The notes under the pieces: generated by a model
What the model was told of the DNA's origin: nothing
The model's input: the letters and a program-made list of their open reading frames with translations, nothing else
The model's database searches: none
Source of the DNA: Tillus elongatus
Lineage: Eukaryota; Arthropoda; Insecta; Coleoptera; Cleridae
NCBI GenBank assembly: GCA_964006375.1
Contig: OZ023269.1
Span: 129,093,309-129,157,308 of the forward strand
Length of the DNA: 64,000 nucleotides
Reading direction: 5' to 3'
Position numbers and translations under genes: made by a program
Shown: positions 35,327 through 49,079 of the stretch, in pieces
How positions within the stretch are numbered: position 1 is the stretch's first letter
Layout of the letters: each line of letters opens with the position of its first letter

Positions 35327-36310
35327 CTGTACCGCTGTTTGGCAAGATATTTGAGATAATAATTCACAAACGACTCGGCCAGTATTTTGAAAGTGGGGAA
35401 TTGTTGAGTGACTCCCAGTCGGTTTCAGAAGGCGGTGCTCGACTGTGCAGGCAGTCAGCAAGGTTGTTGGGGGTATAGTTTTGCGGGTCTTGAAGTGGGT
35501 TATCATGTCGGCCTTACGCTTTGTGACCTAAGCCGGCCTTTGGCTGTGTCTCTCATGACCTGCTTATGCAAAAATTGTTCAGATATGGTGTTAGGGGTTA
35601 AAGTTAATAAGTTCATACTTACATATGAGAAAGCACAAATCTTGGGGCTGTGGGAAGTGGGGTGCCGCAGGGTTCTGTCTTAGGGCCGGTACTCTTCATT
35701 GTCTACATAATCGATTTATTCGATTTCATGTCACAGAGTAGCTGCGTCTGTTACGCTGATGACACGTCGCTTATATGCCAAAGCAAAAAATAATGGGCCG
35801 ATTTTGATCCAATTTGGTAAATACCTTCCTTTTAAAAGTGGCTTGGATAAGTTCGTTAGCCAGGAAAAGCGGCCCAGGTTTTCCAGGAAAATTTTGAGTT
35901 AACTTTCGGAAAGAATTTTTATCTCCGGAAATAACAAAGTAAGGGCAACCAAATTTGGTAAGCAAGTTTGTATTATAAATAGTGAGCCATGTACCACAAT
36001 TTAGATCTGTAAGTTTAAAGAAAAAAAAAATGATGGTCGTTTAAAGAAAAAAATTTGGGGTTTTCCTCAAACCGTCAAAGTTTCGATTTGAAACGTCAAA
36101 ATTGACAAAATTTAGGCAAAGAACCTGAAGCCAATACGGATTATGTAAAGAAAATGTCGCAAGAAGAGCATTCAGCAAACCCTTAAGTTTCAGCTTCAAC
36201 TGTCATTGTTCTTCATTTTACTAAACTATTTGCAGAAAATTCATTTCAAATAGACCCTTTCACTGATGCTTTGGCAGTAGTTTTAGTTAGTTTATGGTTT
36301 AACGGTCTAT
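35153..36310 (-). repeat. X unit split by a LINE fragment
   Basis: Minus orientation: right arm 35153-35272, (TA)n 35273-35324, LINE fragment 35325-35790, left arm 35790-36010 (AATAATGGGCCGATTTTGAT...), block B 36010-36310. Confidence 0.75.
35325..35793 (+). pseudogene. Jockey/CR1-type RT fragment inserted in (TA)n
   Basis: Reads VPLFGKIFEIIIHKRLGQYF...LLSDSQS (RT finger/palm entry). After a deletion and frame changes comes [20 protein letters not shown] and [14 protein letters not shown] (motif B and YADD box). Motif A is missing, so about 60 residues are deleted between the two pieces. The family differs from J1 and J2 and is nearer the fragment at position 1-430. It is not capable of function. 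Confidence 0.78.
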
Positions 36311-36359
36311 AATTTTACTTTCACAACGTCACAACGTGTGGAAGTATCGCACCGGCGAC

Positions 36360-37015
36360 AACAATTCCTATATTTTTCGCTTAAACGTAAAAAAAACATA
36401 TAGAAAACATGATTTGTGAACAAAGATGTTTTTTGCCTGTCGATCTGTCGGTCTGTATGTCTTTGGTATACAGTTAGCACTCGACAAACAAACGGTTCGG
36501 ATTGTTTTTGGGTAAAATCGCTTTAGGGGGTAGGCGATGAATGAGGGGTGATTTGGTGAAAATTGGCCTTTTTCGTTAGAGCTCGAGTAATATAACGTTT
36601 TAGGTTTTATTTATTAGAAAACTTTTAATTTCATCAACCATCTGGTATTCTGTGCTGAAATTAAATTAGGAGTTGAATGTGTGGGGGTGGAATATTGTTG
36701 ATAAAAATTTCGATTTTTTGTTGTTGATAAAACGGCGTAAAAAGTCTCAAAACATATAGAAAACTTGATTCTGGAACGAAAATTTTTGGTTTGTCGGTCG
36801 GTCTGTCGGCATGTACATCTGTGTGTTAATGGGCACAATAATTTTCGAACGAATTGAGATATCATCTTCAAATATAGTATCCAGTTAGCACCCGACAAAG
36901 GAACGCTTCGAATTGTTTTTGGGTAAGATCTCTTCAGAGGGTAAGTGCCAAATAAGGGGCGATTTGGTGAAAATTGACATTTTTTCAATAAAACTCCAGT
37001 AACATAAAGTTTCAA
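36360..37015. repeat. Direct duplication, ~260-bp unit spaced ~370 bp
   Basis: Unit 1 (36395-36610) and unit 2 (36760-37020) share ACATATAGAAAAC, TGTCGGTCTGT, ACAGTTAGCACTCGACAAA (CCAGTTAGCACCCGACAAAG) and GAATTGTTTTTGGGTAAGAT. Non-coding. Confidence 0.7.
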
Positions 37016-37059
37016 AAGTTTATAAATACAGGAATACAAATATTTTCGTTGTGGTCAAC

Positions 37060-37300
37060 TCATGGGCCCTAAACTGATTCCATGAGAATGTCTTTCTGGA
37101 GAGAATTAATTAACACAGCTATGTGGAAGTTATGATTCAATTTGCATCACTGTTTAGCTAATTTTCCGGAAGACATAGGCAAATTTTCCTGGATAACGAA
37201 CTTGTCTAAGCCATTTACCAAAGGAACACGCTTGCCAAGTTTCGTTAACATCGGTTTATTAGTTTTTTTTAGTTATTGTGGTGACACACGAATATATATT
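37060..37300 (+). repeat. X left arm fragment
   Basis: TTTTCCTGGATAACGAACTT and CAAAGGAACACGCTTGCCAA as in other left arms, without (TA)n. Confidence 0.6.
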
Positions 37301-37655
37301 TCAGTACGTTAAGCAGAACTCTGTTTAAGTTTATTTAATTTTTATGCTGTTTTACCTGGTGTTTTTATCTATGCGTTCCTCTTTTAATTACATGTTTTTT
37401 TATGCTCAGTGGTGTTTTAGCTTAGTATGTTTTAATTTTTAAGATTTTTTTTTAAGTTGTGTAGTGATTTTTTCTTGGTTCTATTTTTATTTATATAATG
37501 TAGTATCTACTTCAATTAGCGCTTTGTTTGTATTGTTTTATTTGTTTTAATTTAGATTATTTCTAATTTTCTCTATAATGTATTTTCGCCGTTATTTAAT
37601 TTTGTTTTTATGAACTTATGTAGTATTTTAGTTTATGTGATCTTTAAATTTTTAT
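37301..37655. other. No gene seen
   Basis: Very T-rich; nothing recognised. Confidence 0.55.
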
Positions 37656-37781
37656 TTTTGTTTTAGTGAATTGTCTTTAAAAAAATCACTAACGAGAAGA
37701 TCCCGACTTTTGAATCTAGAACAAATTTCTTTAAATGAGCGCGAACTAGGCCCCCTAGAACCCATATCCAGGGTCAGTTTC

Positions 37782-37868
<87 letters not shown>

Positions 37869-38825
37869 GGTCTGTTGGTTTAAAGACAAAAAAGCTGGAG
37901 GCATTTAAAGAAAAAAAATTGGGCTCTTCCTCGAAACGTAAAAAGTCGCGATTGAAACCTCAAAATTGGCAACATTTAGGCAAATAACCTGAAAGAAATG
38001 CGGATTATGTAAACAGCGTCCTGCAAACCCTTAAGTTTCAGCTTCAGCCATCGTTGCCATTCATTTTAACAAAATATTTCCAGAAAATTCATTTCAAATA
38101 GACACTTTCTCTGATGCTTTGGAAGTCGTTTAAGTTAAGTTTATGGTTTAACGTTCTATAATTTTTGTAGAAAAAAATCGTTAATGAGGTGACCGCGGCT
38201 TTTGAATTATAAAAAGATTTCTTCAAATGAACGCAAACTAGGCCCCTTAGAATCCATATCCGGGTTTACTTTCTATTTACATATATACATGGTGACGCAT
38301 TTCTACGGTAAACCTCAATATAATTCTTATTATGCAAGATACGAGAAAAAATTGTATACGTTACTTATAGGGTGTCTTGAGCTGCATCCTATAAAATTAT
38401 TTTGACAACCACAGATTGGCCCATAAGTCGTTGATGATACCTACAATTTTTTTTGAACATCCCTTATTGCATTTTTTATCGAAATGTGATGCACGTTTGT
38501 AAAAAAATCGTGACGCAGTAAGTGCGTTTTGGTAGCGAATTTTCATTAAATGCATCAAAATTCACTAACTCAATTTGCTATATACCTAAGGTTCGTCGGT
38601 TAGGGAACGAGTTTTCTAGAAAACATTTTAAGTTTATTTTCAGAAATTTTTTGTACATTTTCAAACAAGTTATTTTGATAAAATATGGTACATTGTTCCT
38701 ACTATATAGGTTATACCGGTGACCAAATTGATGCCTGCTTGCATGTAAGAGACATATTTGCTATTAAAAACATTTTTATGAAAATTCACTTCCATAACGC
38801 ACTTGCTGCGTCCAGACTTTTTTTG
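37656..38825 (-). repeat. Composite X unit: right arm, (TA)n, block B, MITE A
   Basis: Right arm 37656-37784, (TA)n 37785-37865, block B 37866-38500 with an internal second right-arm-like stretch (38170-38275), MITE A 38508-38825. It shows in one piece that MITE A is the outer end of X. Confidence 0.78.
38508..38825. mobile_element. MITE A, full length, at the end of an X unit
   Basis: Inverted ends GACGCAGTAAGTGCGTTTTG and ACGCACTTGCTGCGTCCAGA, about 318 bases apart; interior as in other copies. Confidence 0.8.
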
Positions 38826-38829
38826 TTGA

Positions 38830-39757
38830 TAATTTTCGCGTGTCCCAGCTTCTGATTTTATTGTTGTCGTCTTAATCTTTGACCTTTGCGCATCATTCTT
38901 TCATTAACAGATCTAATTTAATGAAATTCGTGTTGTAAAACCCTTCTGTCCTTCAATACGAATTAAAGAGCTTTACTTGATAACATGAAATATTCAAAAG
39001 GCTTCATCCAATATTTCACAAGTCATAAATAATTGATGGGACAGTTTTCAGCGAGTTTTGCAAACAAAGTCAGATTATATTTTATGAAAAGAGTTGGAAA
39101 GCAATGGGGAAACACTCAAATAGGTGATCCCAGATTAACCCTCCCTTTGCTCTTGCCACCACGCCAAGTTCTCGTGATGCTGCTGATACATATTCATTGT
39201 AAAACAGTCAAGACGACGGAAGTGAGATAGACTATATGTCAAACTGCATTTGACTATACCTATTACCTTTATGCTGCACACAAGTAGAAGGCCCGAGTGG
39301 CTTGTCAAATTACACAAATTACAGGTAGCAGCTAGCGTAAGTTTTCTTCTTTCAGCGAGAACGCTATTCATAGCGTACGAATAGAAATGACTGTGGTGCA
39401 TTTTACATATTAAAATGATGTGTTTTGACGTGATTTCATTTTTTCCTATACTCTACAATATAGTTACCACAACCGAGCTCAAATAATTTTAAAAGCGCTC
39501 TATTCTAATTTTGCTGGAACTACGACTTAAATAAGGAGAGTACCATTCACGTGCATGCTGATGGGAAGGTCAAAAACAAAGACTGTATATCGAGGAGGCT
39601 CTGGTTGGGTCTTTATCTCAAACAGGACAGGAATTATGTTTCGACAGTCCATCGAGATTAGTTGTAGTACAGAGAAGTGATTCTAACAAAGAAAATAGTC
39701 TTATAATAAGTATAAGTGCAAGGTTTGCAGAAGTCAGGTAATAAAGGTTGTATTATT
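38830..39757. other. No gene seen
   Basis: Short frames only; nothing recognised. Confidence 0.5.
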
Positions 39758-39768
39758 TCTTTAATTCT

Positions 39769-40726
39769 TTTTTTTGATACAGGAGGGAGAAATGCCTCAT
39801 GCAGACCTCATTCACGATACCGTAGTGCGTGGGATATCGAGGTACTGTGAGACTCGTACTCACTAAAACTCCCTCCCTAGGAGTACCCGACCTTAGTCCT
39901 TACCTCCGTCGAAAAAATTACACACAATGACGTTTGGGTTTGAATGTTTCCATTCTGTTTTTGCCACGGGGGCGTTAGCGGGTAAGTATACGCTTTGGAC
40001 GCTTATGCTTATGTGGAAGTTGCTCATCGTAGGTGGTGGCACTACGGAGAAGAGCATTTGGGTGAGAAGCGGCTTTTGCGAACTGAGTTGTGGATAGTTG
40101 AGTTATAAACTCAAGTATCGAAGGCATTTCCAGATCAGAGTGAATCTGACTGTTTCTGACAAACCATGGCGCTCCGGTAACCATTCTCAGAATTGTATTC
40201 TGGGAGATTTGAAGGGTCTTGATGTGTGTTGCGGCCGCGGTGGCCTATGCAGGGGATGTATAGGTAAAGGCTGGCCGGATTATGACTTTGTACATGAGCA
40301 GTTTATTGTTCATAGACAATTTGGAATTTCTATTTAGAAGTGAAAACAGCTTCGAGATGAACATCGAGGCTTTTCGTCGGGCGTGTTGGACATGGGGGCG
40401 CCATGTAAAGTGTTTGTCGAGGATAACCCCGAGGTATTTGGCGGAATCTTGCCAGGGAATTAGACGGTTGTCTAATGATACGTGTTCGTGAGGTGTGTGT
40501 CTCCTCTTGGAAAATAGGACTGCTGAACATTTATCGGGGTTTGTGGCTAGAAGGGATTTTCTATACCAGCCTTGCAGCTCGACTACGGCGGTCTGAAGTC
40601 GTTTGGTTACTATCCTCGGCTGAGTGGAGCTGCTGAGGATGGTAGTGTCGTCTGCGTACAGTGCGTATGTCACGTTTAGGGGCGCTGTCGGAATGTCTGC
40701 GACAAATATATTGTACAGCAGAGGGG
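39769..40726 (-). pseudogene. LINE J1 copy 3 (Jockey-type), 11-bp target duplication
   Basis: Bounded by TCTTTAATTCT at 39758-39768 and 40727-40737, with a poly-T (A-tail) at 39769. Minus-strand reading from the 5' truncation: PLLYNIFVADIPTAPLNVTY, ALYADDTTIL (YADD intact), thumb WYRKSLLATNPDKCSAVLF, KYLGVILDKHFTWRPHVQ, a stop near 40245, then the C-terminal part 40184-39975 (WFVRNSQIHSDLEMPSILEF). Motif A and everything before it are absent because of 5' truncation. Inserted next to repeat H. Confidence 0.88.
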
Positions 40727-40737
40727 TCTTTAATTCT

Positions 40738-41175
40738 AAAGATAAGATAGGCATCTTGTCTGTCTGATATGATACAAACATTGTGACATGTACGACACGG
40801 TCGCCATCTCGGTACGGAACAATGTAGTATGCTGTCACGACAGCTCCAAATAACACGAAATGTTATAAAATAAAGACTGTATACAACCAACTAACAATTT
40901 TGTAACTTGTCAGCTCTGGCACATTTCTTCCGTAATATAGAGACAATGTATGTAAGGCTAGATGTATTCTCACCATAAGTAGAACCGCTGACTAGTTTCG
41001 CTCTTAGTAGACTTCGTCAGTACGGTATACTAATTACAGCCATAACACACCTATAAAGTAATACGGCTCCTAGAACATTGTGAGATGTACGACAGGGTCG
41101 CTATCTCGGTGCGGAACCAAGTAATTAAAACAAAACCGGTCTGCGGTTCTAATTATGGTGAGAATACATCTAGCC
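40738..41175 (-). mobile_element. Hammerhead-bearing repeat H, second locus with inverted partial copy
   Basis: 40745-41060 (minus) matches 17107-17342 plus 19031-19120. 41065-41175 repeats parts of it in the opposite direction: GTACGACAGGGTCGCTATCTC mirrors 40790-40812, and AAACCGGTCTGCGGTTCTAA matches the ribozyme 3' half. So two copies lie head-to-head. Confidence 0.65.
40978..41045 (-). ncRNA. Hammerhead ribozyme, degenerate copy
   Basis: Minus strand: CTGACGA (41020-41014), GAAAC (40999-40995), helix III ACTAGT, GTC (40992-40990). Helix II next to the core is mismatched (AGTCTACTAAGAGC) and helix I has a mismatch at 1.1, so activity is doubtful. Confidence 0.55.
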
Positions 41176-41199
41176 TGATATGATAGGAGTTAACCTAGT

Positions 41200-41690
41200 G
41201 ATCAATTTACGAATATTAAGTACTTGCAATGTGAGCGTTGAGCTAGTAGGTATTATATAAGGGATAAGTTGCTATTATACGAGGGTTGAGTTAGGTGTTA
41301 TTATATAGGGGTTGGCCTAATATAATAATTTAATATTATACGAGGGTGCAGTTGGTACTTTATGTACAAGCGCCAATTTAGTAGTCAGTGGACGAGAAAG
41401 TGAATATACGAGGGTTAGTAAAGTAAATTTATACGAGAGTTAAATACCTGTTATATAAGGGAAAATTCGATAATTATTATAATGGATAGAAAATACCTTG
41501 ATTGTGTGTATTATATTCAGATTAAGATGCAAACTGTTGCCCTTACCCTGGAATTAGGTAATTCACCATAAAGTCATATTTGCATACTATTTACCCCTAC
41601 ATCTTTCACATGTTCGTTACCCTTTATGCCAGTTCAACTACTCGTGGGTGGATGACGTGGACGGGAAGCCAAATATATTACTTTAACCCA
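41200..41690. repeat. Degenerate TTATACGAGGGT / TTATATAAGGG repeats
   Basis: At least five diverged units (41265-41465). A similar word occurs at 50470. No coding signal in the remainder. Confidence 0.5.
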
Positions 41691-41699
41691 GCATTTGCG

Positions 41700-42335
41700 G
41701 CGACTCCCTAGCCTGCGTGGCACATCTTGGACCAGCAACCAATCCACCCATTCTCAATCGGCTTGGGTGGCGTAGACCTGTGTGATACTACACTTCGTGG
41801 CACCGGCCTTTGTGGCACACACTGTGTGGCACTGTACTCCTTGTGTAGCACTACCATATCTGTATGGCTTTTCGCCCATATCTGAGTGGCTTCCCGCCTG
41901 CGTCATCTTTTTGACTGTAGTCAACTGCACTCCCTTCAGTCAACCTTGTAGCCTGGCCCGCGTGCTACCGGCCTTCATTGCGCTAGCCTGTATGGCACTA
42001 TCCAGCCTGTTATAACCAGTCTGTGTGGCACACTGCAACTTGTTATATCCTTAGGCTGTCGACCTAGTTTATGACTATTAGCCTTCGCGGTACCTGCCTG
42101 TGTGGTCTTCCCTACCTGTGTGAAAGAACCAGTCTGTGCAGCGCATTCATTACTTAAATTTAGGTGGCCATCGTAGTACTGGCGTATGTGGCACTACCCA
42201 GCTTGTATGTCATTCCCCATCTTCGACACACTAGCATCTGTGGCACCACTCAGCCTGTGTGGCACTACGCAGCCTGTGTGGCATACCCCGAATCAGCCTA
42301 GTTCTATCTGGGTAAGCCTTTGCGGCACCATCTTT
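41700..42335. repeat. Degenerate minisatellite, ~18-bp unit CAGCCTGTGTGGCACTAC
   Basis: About 20-30 diverged units of (C)CTGTGTGGCAC spread over 630 bases, best preserved at 42230-42290. GC content is higher than the surroundings. Confidence 0.75.
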
Positions 42336-42689
42336 ATGTTAGCAAATCAATACGACATAAACCTATGTCATCTTACTAATGCTGCCGATTATGTTTCTTC
42401 CTTCATCTAATTGCATATTGTTACTAGAGTGGGGGATGATAAAGAATGGTCACTGTTGGAAAGGGTGAAGCGTCAACCCGATTGTTAGCCGCTATAACGG
42501 GAGTTACAGTTGGAAAGCAAAACCCGACTGGGCCTAAAGGCCCCCGATGAGTCGGCTGGTAATATGTGTTCAGTTACCATGAGTTTAATCATTGTATCTC
42601 TCACATTCCGAGGATGTTGTTGATGAGAAAGACTAAAGCTCAACAATGGTTTGGTTGGTTTGTATTATACCTTACACTAAAAAAATCTA
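42336..42689. other. No gene seen; GC-rich hairpin at about 42520-42555
   Basis: GGGCCTAAAGGCCC is a perfect short palindrome flanked by CCCGACT...GAGTCGG, giving a small stem-loop. Confidence 0.5.
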
Positions 42690-44360
42690 ACTATAAAAAA
42701 AGTCTGGACGCAGCAAATGCGTTATGGAAGTAAATTCTCATAAAAATATTTTTAATAGCAAATATGTCTCTTTAATGCAAGCAGGCATCAATTTGGTTAC
42801 CGGTATAACCTATATAGTAGGAATAATGTATCATATTCTATCAAAATAACTTGTTTGAAAATGTACAACAATTTTCCGAAAATAAACTGAAAATGTTTCC
42901 GAGAAAACTCGTTTCCTAGCCAACGAACCTTAGGTTAATAGCAAATTGAGTTATTGAATTTTGAAGCATTTCATAAAATTTCGTAACCAAAACGTACTTA
43001 CTGCGTCTCGTTTTTTTTTTACAAACGTGCATAATATTTCGATGAAAAATGCAAAAATGCAATAAAGATTGTTCAAAAAAATTGTAGATATCACCAACGA
43101 CTTATGGGCCATCCTGTAATTGTCAAACTAATTTTATTAGATGCAGCTCTAGACACTCTATAAGAAACGTATACAATTTTTTCACGTATCTTGCAAAATA
43201 ACAATTATATTGAGCTTGACTGTAGAAATGCGTCACCCTGTATATATGTAAACAGAAAGTAAATAATTCAAAAGCCGGGGTCTCCTCATTAACGAATTTT
43301 TTCTACGAAAATTAGCTAAAAATTATAGACCGTTAAACCATAAACTTAACTAAAACTACTTCCAAAGCATCAGAGAAAGTGTCTATTTGAATGAATTTTC
43401 TGAAAATATTTTATTAAAATGAAGGGCAATGATGGTTGAAGCTGAAACTTAACGGTTTGCAGAACACTCTTTACATAATCCGTGTTTCTTTTAGGTTCTT
43501 TGCCTGAATGTTGCCAAAGATGACGTTTCAAATCGCGACTTTTTACGTTTTGAGGAAAACCCCAATTTTTTTTCTTTAAATATCTAACTTTTTTGTCTTT
43601 AAACTTACAGACCTAAATTTTGGTAAATGGTTCATCCTTTATTCACTAAAACAAGCACTTGTGAAGCCACGGGAAAAGTCTACGACTGTATTAAATATGG
43701 AACGGTTTCACTAAGTTAGAGCAAGACCAAACAACCAGATATGCTATTCAAATTGAATTAAGTCTTACAACTTTCAACTCATCTTTACCAAATTATTTTT
43801 TATACAAAAACTTGCTAACAAATTTATCGGAATAACAACAATCTGATTAGATAACGGTAAAGTGGAATGAGACTTAAAAAAAACAAATTGATAAAAAGTG
43901 GTCACTAACTAGGATTAGAACTCGTCATGTAGGAGTCGATTATTCGATGTACAGGACTTGACTTGACCTGACCTGACCTGACCCTGGATATGGATTCTAG
44001 GTGGCCTAGTTCGCGGTCATTTGAAGAATTTTGAAAAATTGAAAAGTCGGGATCACCTCATTAGTGATTTTTTTAAAGAAAATTCACTAAAATCACCTCT
44101 TACAATAGGTAACAGCACAATTATTTTCCTCTCGTCTTAGAAATATAAGTTTTGGCTTGTAGTATACGTTATGTAAGAGCAACTTGCCTACCAAAGATGA
44201 TTGCAATATTTTTGTTATTTTCGAGGTTACGAAAAGTTTCCGAAATGAAAGTCAGAATTTTCTAGGAAAAGCTGGTCTGATTTTCCTGGCTAACGAACTA
44301 ACTGATCCAAGTCATTTACTAAAAGAACACGCGTGCCAAATTTAATTGAAATCGCTGTCT
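42690..44360 (+). repeat. Composite X unit: MITE A, block B, SINE S3, right and left arms
   Basis: MITE A 42690-43015 (ends GTCTGGACGCAGCAAATGCG and ACGTACTTACTGCGTCTCG), block B 43016-43645, SINE S3 43655-43975 on the minus strand, right arm 43975-44100, left-arm-like 44140-44360. It lacks the (TA)n, yet S3 joins it at TTCACTAAAACAAGCACTTG as in other units. Confidence 0.72.
43655..43975 (-). mobile_element. tRNA-derived SINE (family S3) inside X
   Basis: Body GGAACGGTTTCACTAAGTTA; B-box-like GAGTTCTAATCCTAG on the minus strand; the head 5' end is eroded by an ACTTGACCTGACCTG... simple repeat (43960-43982). Confidence 0.7.
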
Positions 44361-44984
44361 AGTATTGTAAACGTTTTCCCTTAATACAAAATATGCTACT
44401 CTATTAGGTGACGTAGCATAAGATGTTGGAATTCTATTTCGCATTATCTACAGATCTACAGCATATGCTGTGAAACATAATTAAACTCGTATGTGAAATT
44501 ACAGAATGCGAGATTATTACGGCGCGTATTATTTCGTAGAGCTCCAGTACAAAGGCAGAAGCCTCTAAAAACTGTTATCTGGAGTCTAGGTGGTCCATAA
44601 ACAATCCAAACACAATGGCGGAAGTCAGAAAGGGACACTTGACGTTTTACGAGCAATAAACAAAAACGTGCGTCATATATTATAATAAAACATATCTGAT
44701 GGATGTGAACATAATTAAGCTTTAACTCCCAACTTTATTATGCCTTTAAAACAAATAATGATAATAAAACAAAATGGTAAAAAATCTGCTGGCCACGCGG
44801 TTTTATAACCAAGGAAGCATACATTATTCGTTATATTTTAAAAAATGTTTATCTCCCAAATCTGCAGACCGGGAGCTTCAATTGCCTATTAGAAATTTTG
44901 TACGTTATAAAATTTGCACAGACGCCAATAAGGCTTTTAGACGTTAGATTTGGAATTTAATCATTTAATTAAATAACTTCGTAT
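44361..44984. other. No gene seen
   Basis: Nothing recognised. Confidence 0.5.
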
Positions 44985-45312
44985 TTATCTTTCTTTAGCA
45001 TCCGTCTATTTCTGTGGCTATAAGGTCGGTCAATAACAGATGTCAGGGAGCAGTTTCAGCCCACCAACCTGAAAATATCGCCAAACCCCTGCCTTCCTAT
45101 AAGAAGGGTAGTGCCGGTACACAGGACCGACGACTTTACGAACCCCTTCGGAGGGAGGAAGTTGTAGACATTCAACTTGCTCAGACACAATGTTACAACT
45201 TTGGTGTATGTTAATTTTAAAGTATGTACTGAAAAATCATATAAGCCCCCCTACCAATCCAGGGCCCTTGAGTGCAGACGCACCCGTTCTTACCGCTAGA
45301 CCATCGAGGCTG
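44985..45312 (-). mobile_element. tRNA-derived SINE (family S1), diverged second copy
   Basis: Minus-strand head CGATGGTCTAGCGGTAAGAA (A box) and a B box decayed to CTGGATTGGTAGG. The body matches 29729-30082 (AACCCCTGCCTTCCTATAAG, CGACGACTTTACG). No clear target duplication. Confidence 0.8.
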
Positions 45313-45409
45313 CTTTTAGTAAATACTAACTACATAGGTATACAATTTTTGAGGTTGTTATTTTTGTTTGGCTTCGAATCATTAGATCCATTAGCCACAG
45401 AGACAACTC

Positions 45410-47410
<2,001 letters not shown>

Positions 47411-48699
47411 TTCACTTGTATGTTTTCTCTTCCAGAGACTGTACAAATGGAACTAATATATTTTCCTACGCCATAATTTGTTGGTTGTGCACCATAGAGG
47501 TTTAATATAAATTAAGAGACAATTATCAGACCGCTGCAGGCATTTATAGACCCCCACTCCCCGCGCCCCCAGACAAGTTACATTTCTGATTCAGAAAGTC
47601 CACATTGACTTAACATGTGATGATTTTCTGAATCAAACCACATAGTAGGCAGTTATTCGATAGACAGAGGCAATGACGTCATAGGCAACAATTATGTCTA
47701 TGATTAAAATATAATAGAAAAATGATATTAGAAACGTGTAAAACGTTACAGACCCATCTGTATAGGGATGCTGTATCATTGTGGTAAATGAAGATGATGC
47801 TTATTGATTATATATTTGATATTCCTGTATCTTTGGATTTCTAATCTTTAAATTGTGTGAAATACAATTGAAATTATATGCCATAAATCAATATGGCACG
47901 CTATAAAAGGGTTCCTAATGAAATACTACACTCAGCAGTGGCAATAGGGTAGAGCGAGATAAGCAGCCTACTAGGCGCCGGGGCGCGAAAATTCGAATAG
48001 CACTTGTTATATAACAGCACTATTTCATGGTTTTATTTGCATTGTTCTTGTCGCAGTGTTGCCAATGAAAGCTTGCGAATCCGCTGGATATATAAGGCAA
48101 ACTCCCTGTCGTGAAAACGCAGGTTTTGTTAGTTATTTTACGTTAAATGTGATCCTACCTTTGGGTTAGTGGATCAGTATATTCGGGAGAAAGCCCCGAT
48201 AATGTTTAGCTGCTTAAAGTTATGGTTTCATTAGTTCTACGTGGTTTTCTTTGCTATTCTGTGTATGTTTGGTTATCTTAAGAGCCGATCTAATGGAAAA
48301 GCCCGTCGCAACCTATAAGATGGGATATAGTGTAGGCAACAGCGAAGCAAACTAACGAAAAGAGAATTAATTAATTAACAAGCAGATTCTAATCAGCGTA
48401 TACTCTCGCTGAAACTCTTTGTTATCTTGTAAGATATTCCAAAGGAATTTGCGTCAAGTTATGCTTTATTCCGTGCTGCACTGTTTCTAGAACATAAACG
48501 TGCAAAATATAAGCTCATGAAAGATCAAAAGACAACAAGGTAGCTATTTTATTTGTGCTAAATAAGTTTATTTAAAATATTGACGATGCAAGTGCGTCGT
48601 GGTAACGAATTTCTTTACACATAATGAACTTTCTTAACAAAAAATGTTTGTCAAACTCTACGTTGGAAAGAATTTTCATTTGTTGCGTGTCTCAGATAA
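47411..48699. other. No gene seen; eroded MITE A terminal repeat at about 48580
   Basis: GACGATGCAAGTGCGTCGTG at 48582 is a decayed MITE A end. The remaining 1.2 kb shows nothing recognisable. Confidence 0.5.
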
Positions 48700-48990
48700 A
48701 GGTGGGTTGGGTTGTTGTAGTTCGACTCCGGAGCCTTATTCTTTCGTGGGGTGGGTTGTTGTAGTTCGATTACGGAGCCTCAATCTGCCGTAGGTTGGGT
48801 TGCTGTAGTTCGATTCCGGAGCCTGACTGAATCTGCCTACTGCTCAGACCTGACAGAAAATCATCTCTAAGGTCTCAGTGTGTTCAACGCTAGACCTGAT
48901 AGGGACGTGACTGTCGCTTTAAGGTGTCGTATTGTTTATTGCGATGCGTCCACCTGAGTCGTAATTGGAGTCGTTAGTCGGGTTGGCAAG
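48700..48990 (+). repeat. Dispersed repeat with internal triplication
   Basis: GGTTGGGTTGTTGTAGTTCG...GGAGCCT occurs three times in tandem (about 48703, 48752, 48795). The following ATCTGCCTACT...GGTCTCAGTGTGTTCAAC matches the centre of the inverted-repeat element at 27250-27450. Confidence 0.7.
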
Positions 48991-49079
48991 ATTAACTGAG
49001 TCAGGTACCATAATAAATGTATTAGAAGGATTAAAAGTACTTGGTGTATTATTGTATTATTGTTTTTTCTTTGTGTGAA

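Noticed and set aside
42520..42560. CCCGATGAGTCGG as another hammerhead core
   Set aside because: It lacks the CUGANGA box and a following GAAA; it is only a GC-rich stem-loop.
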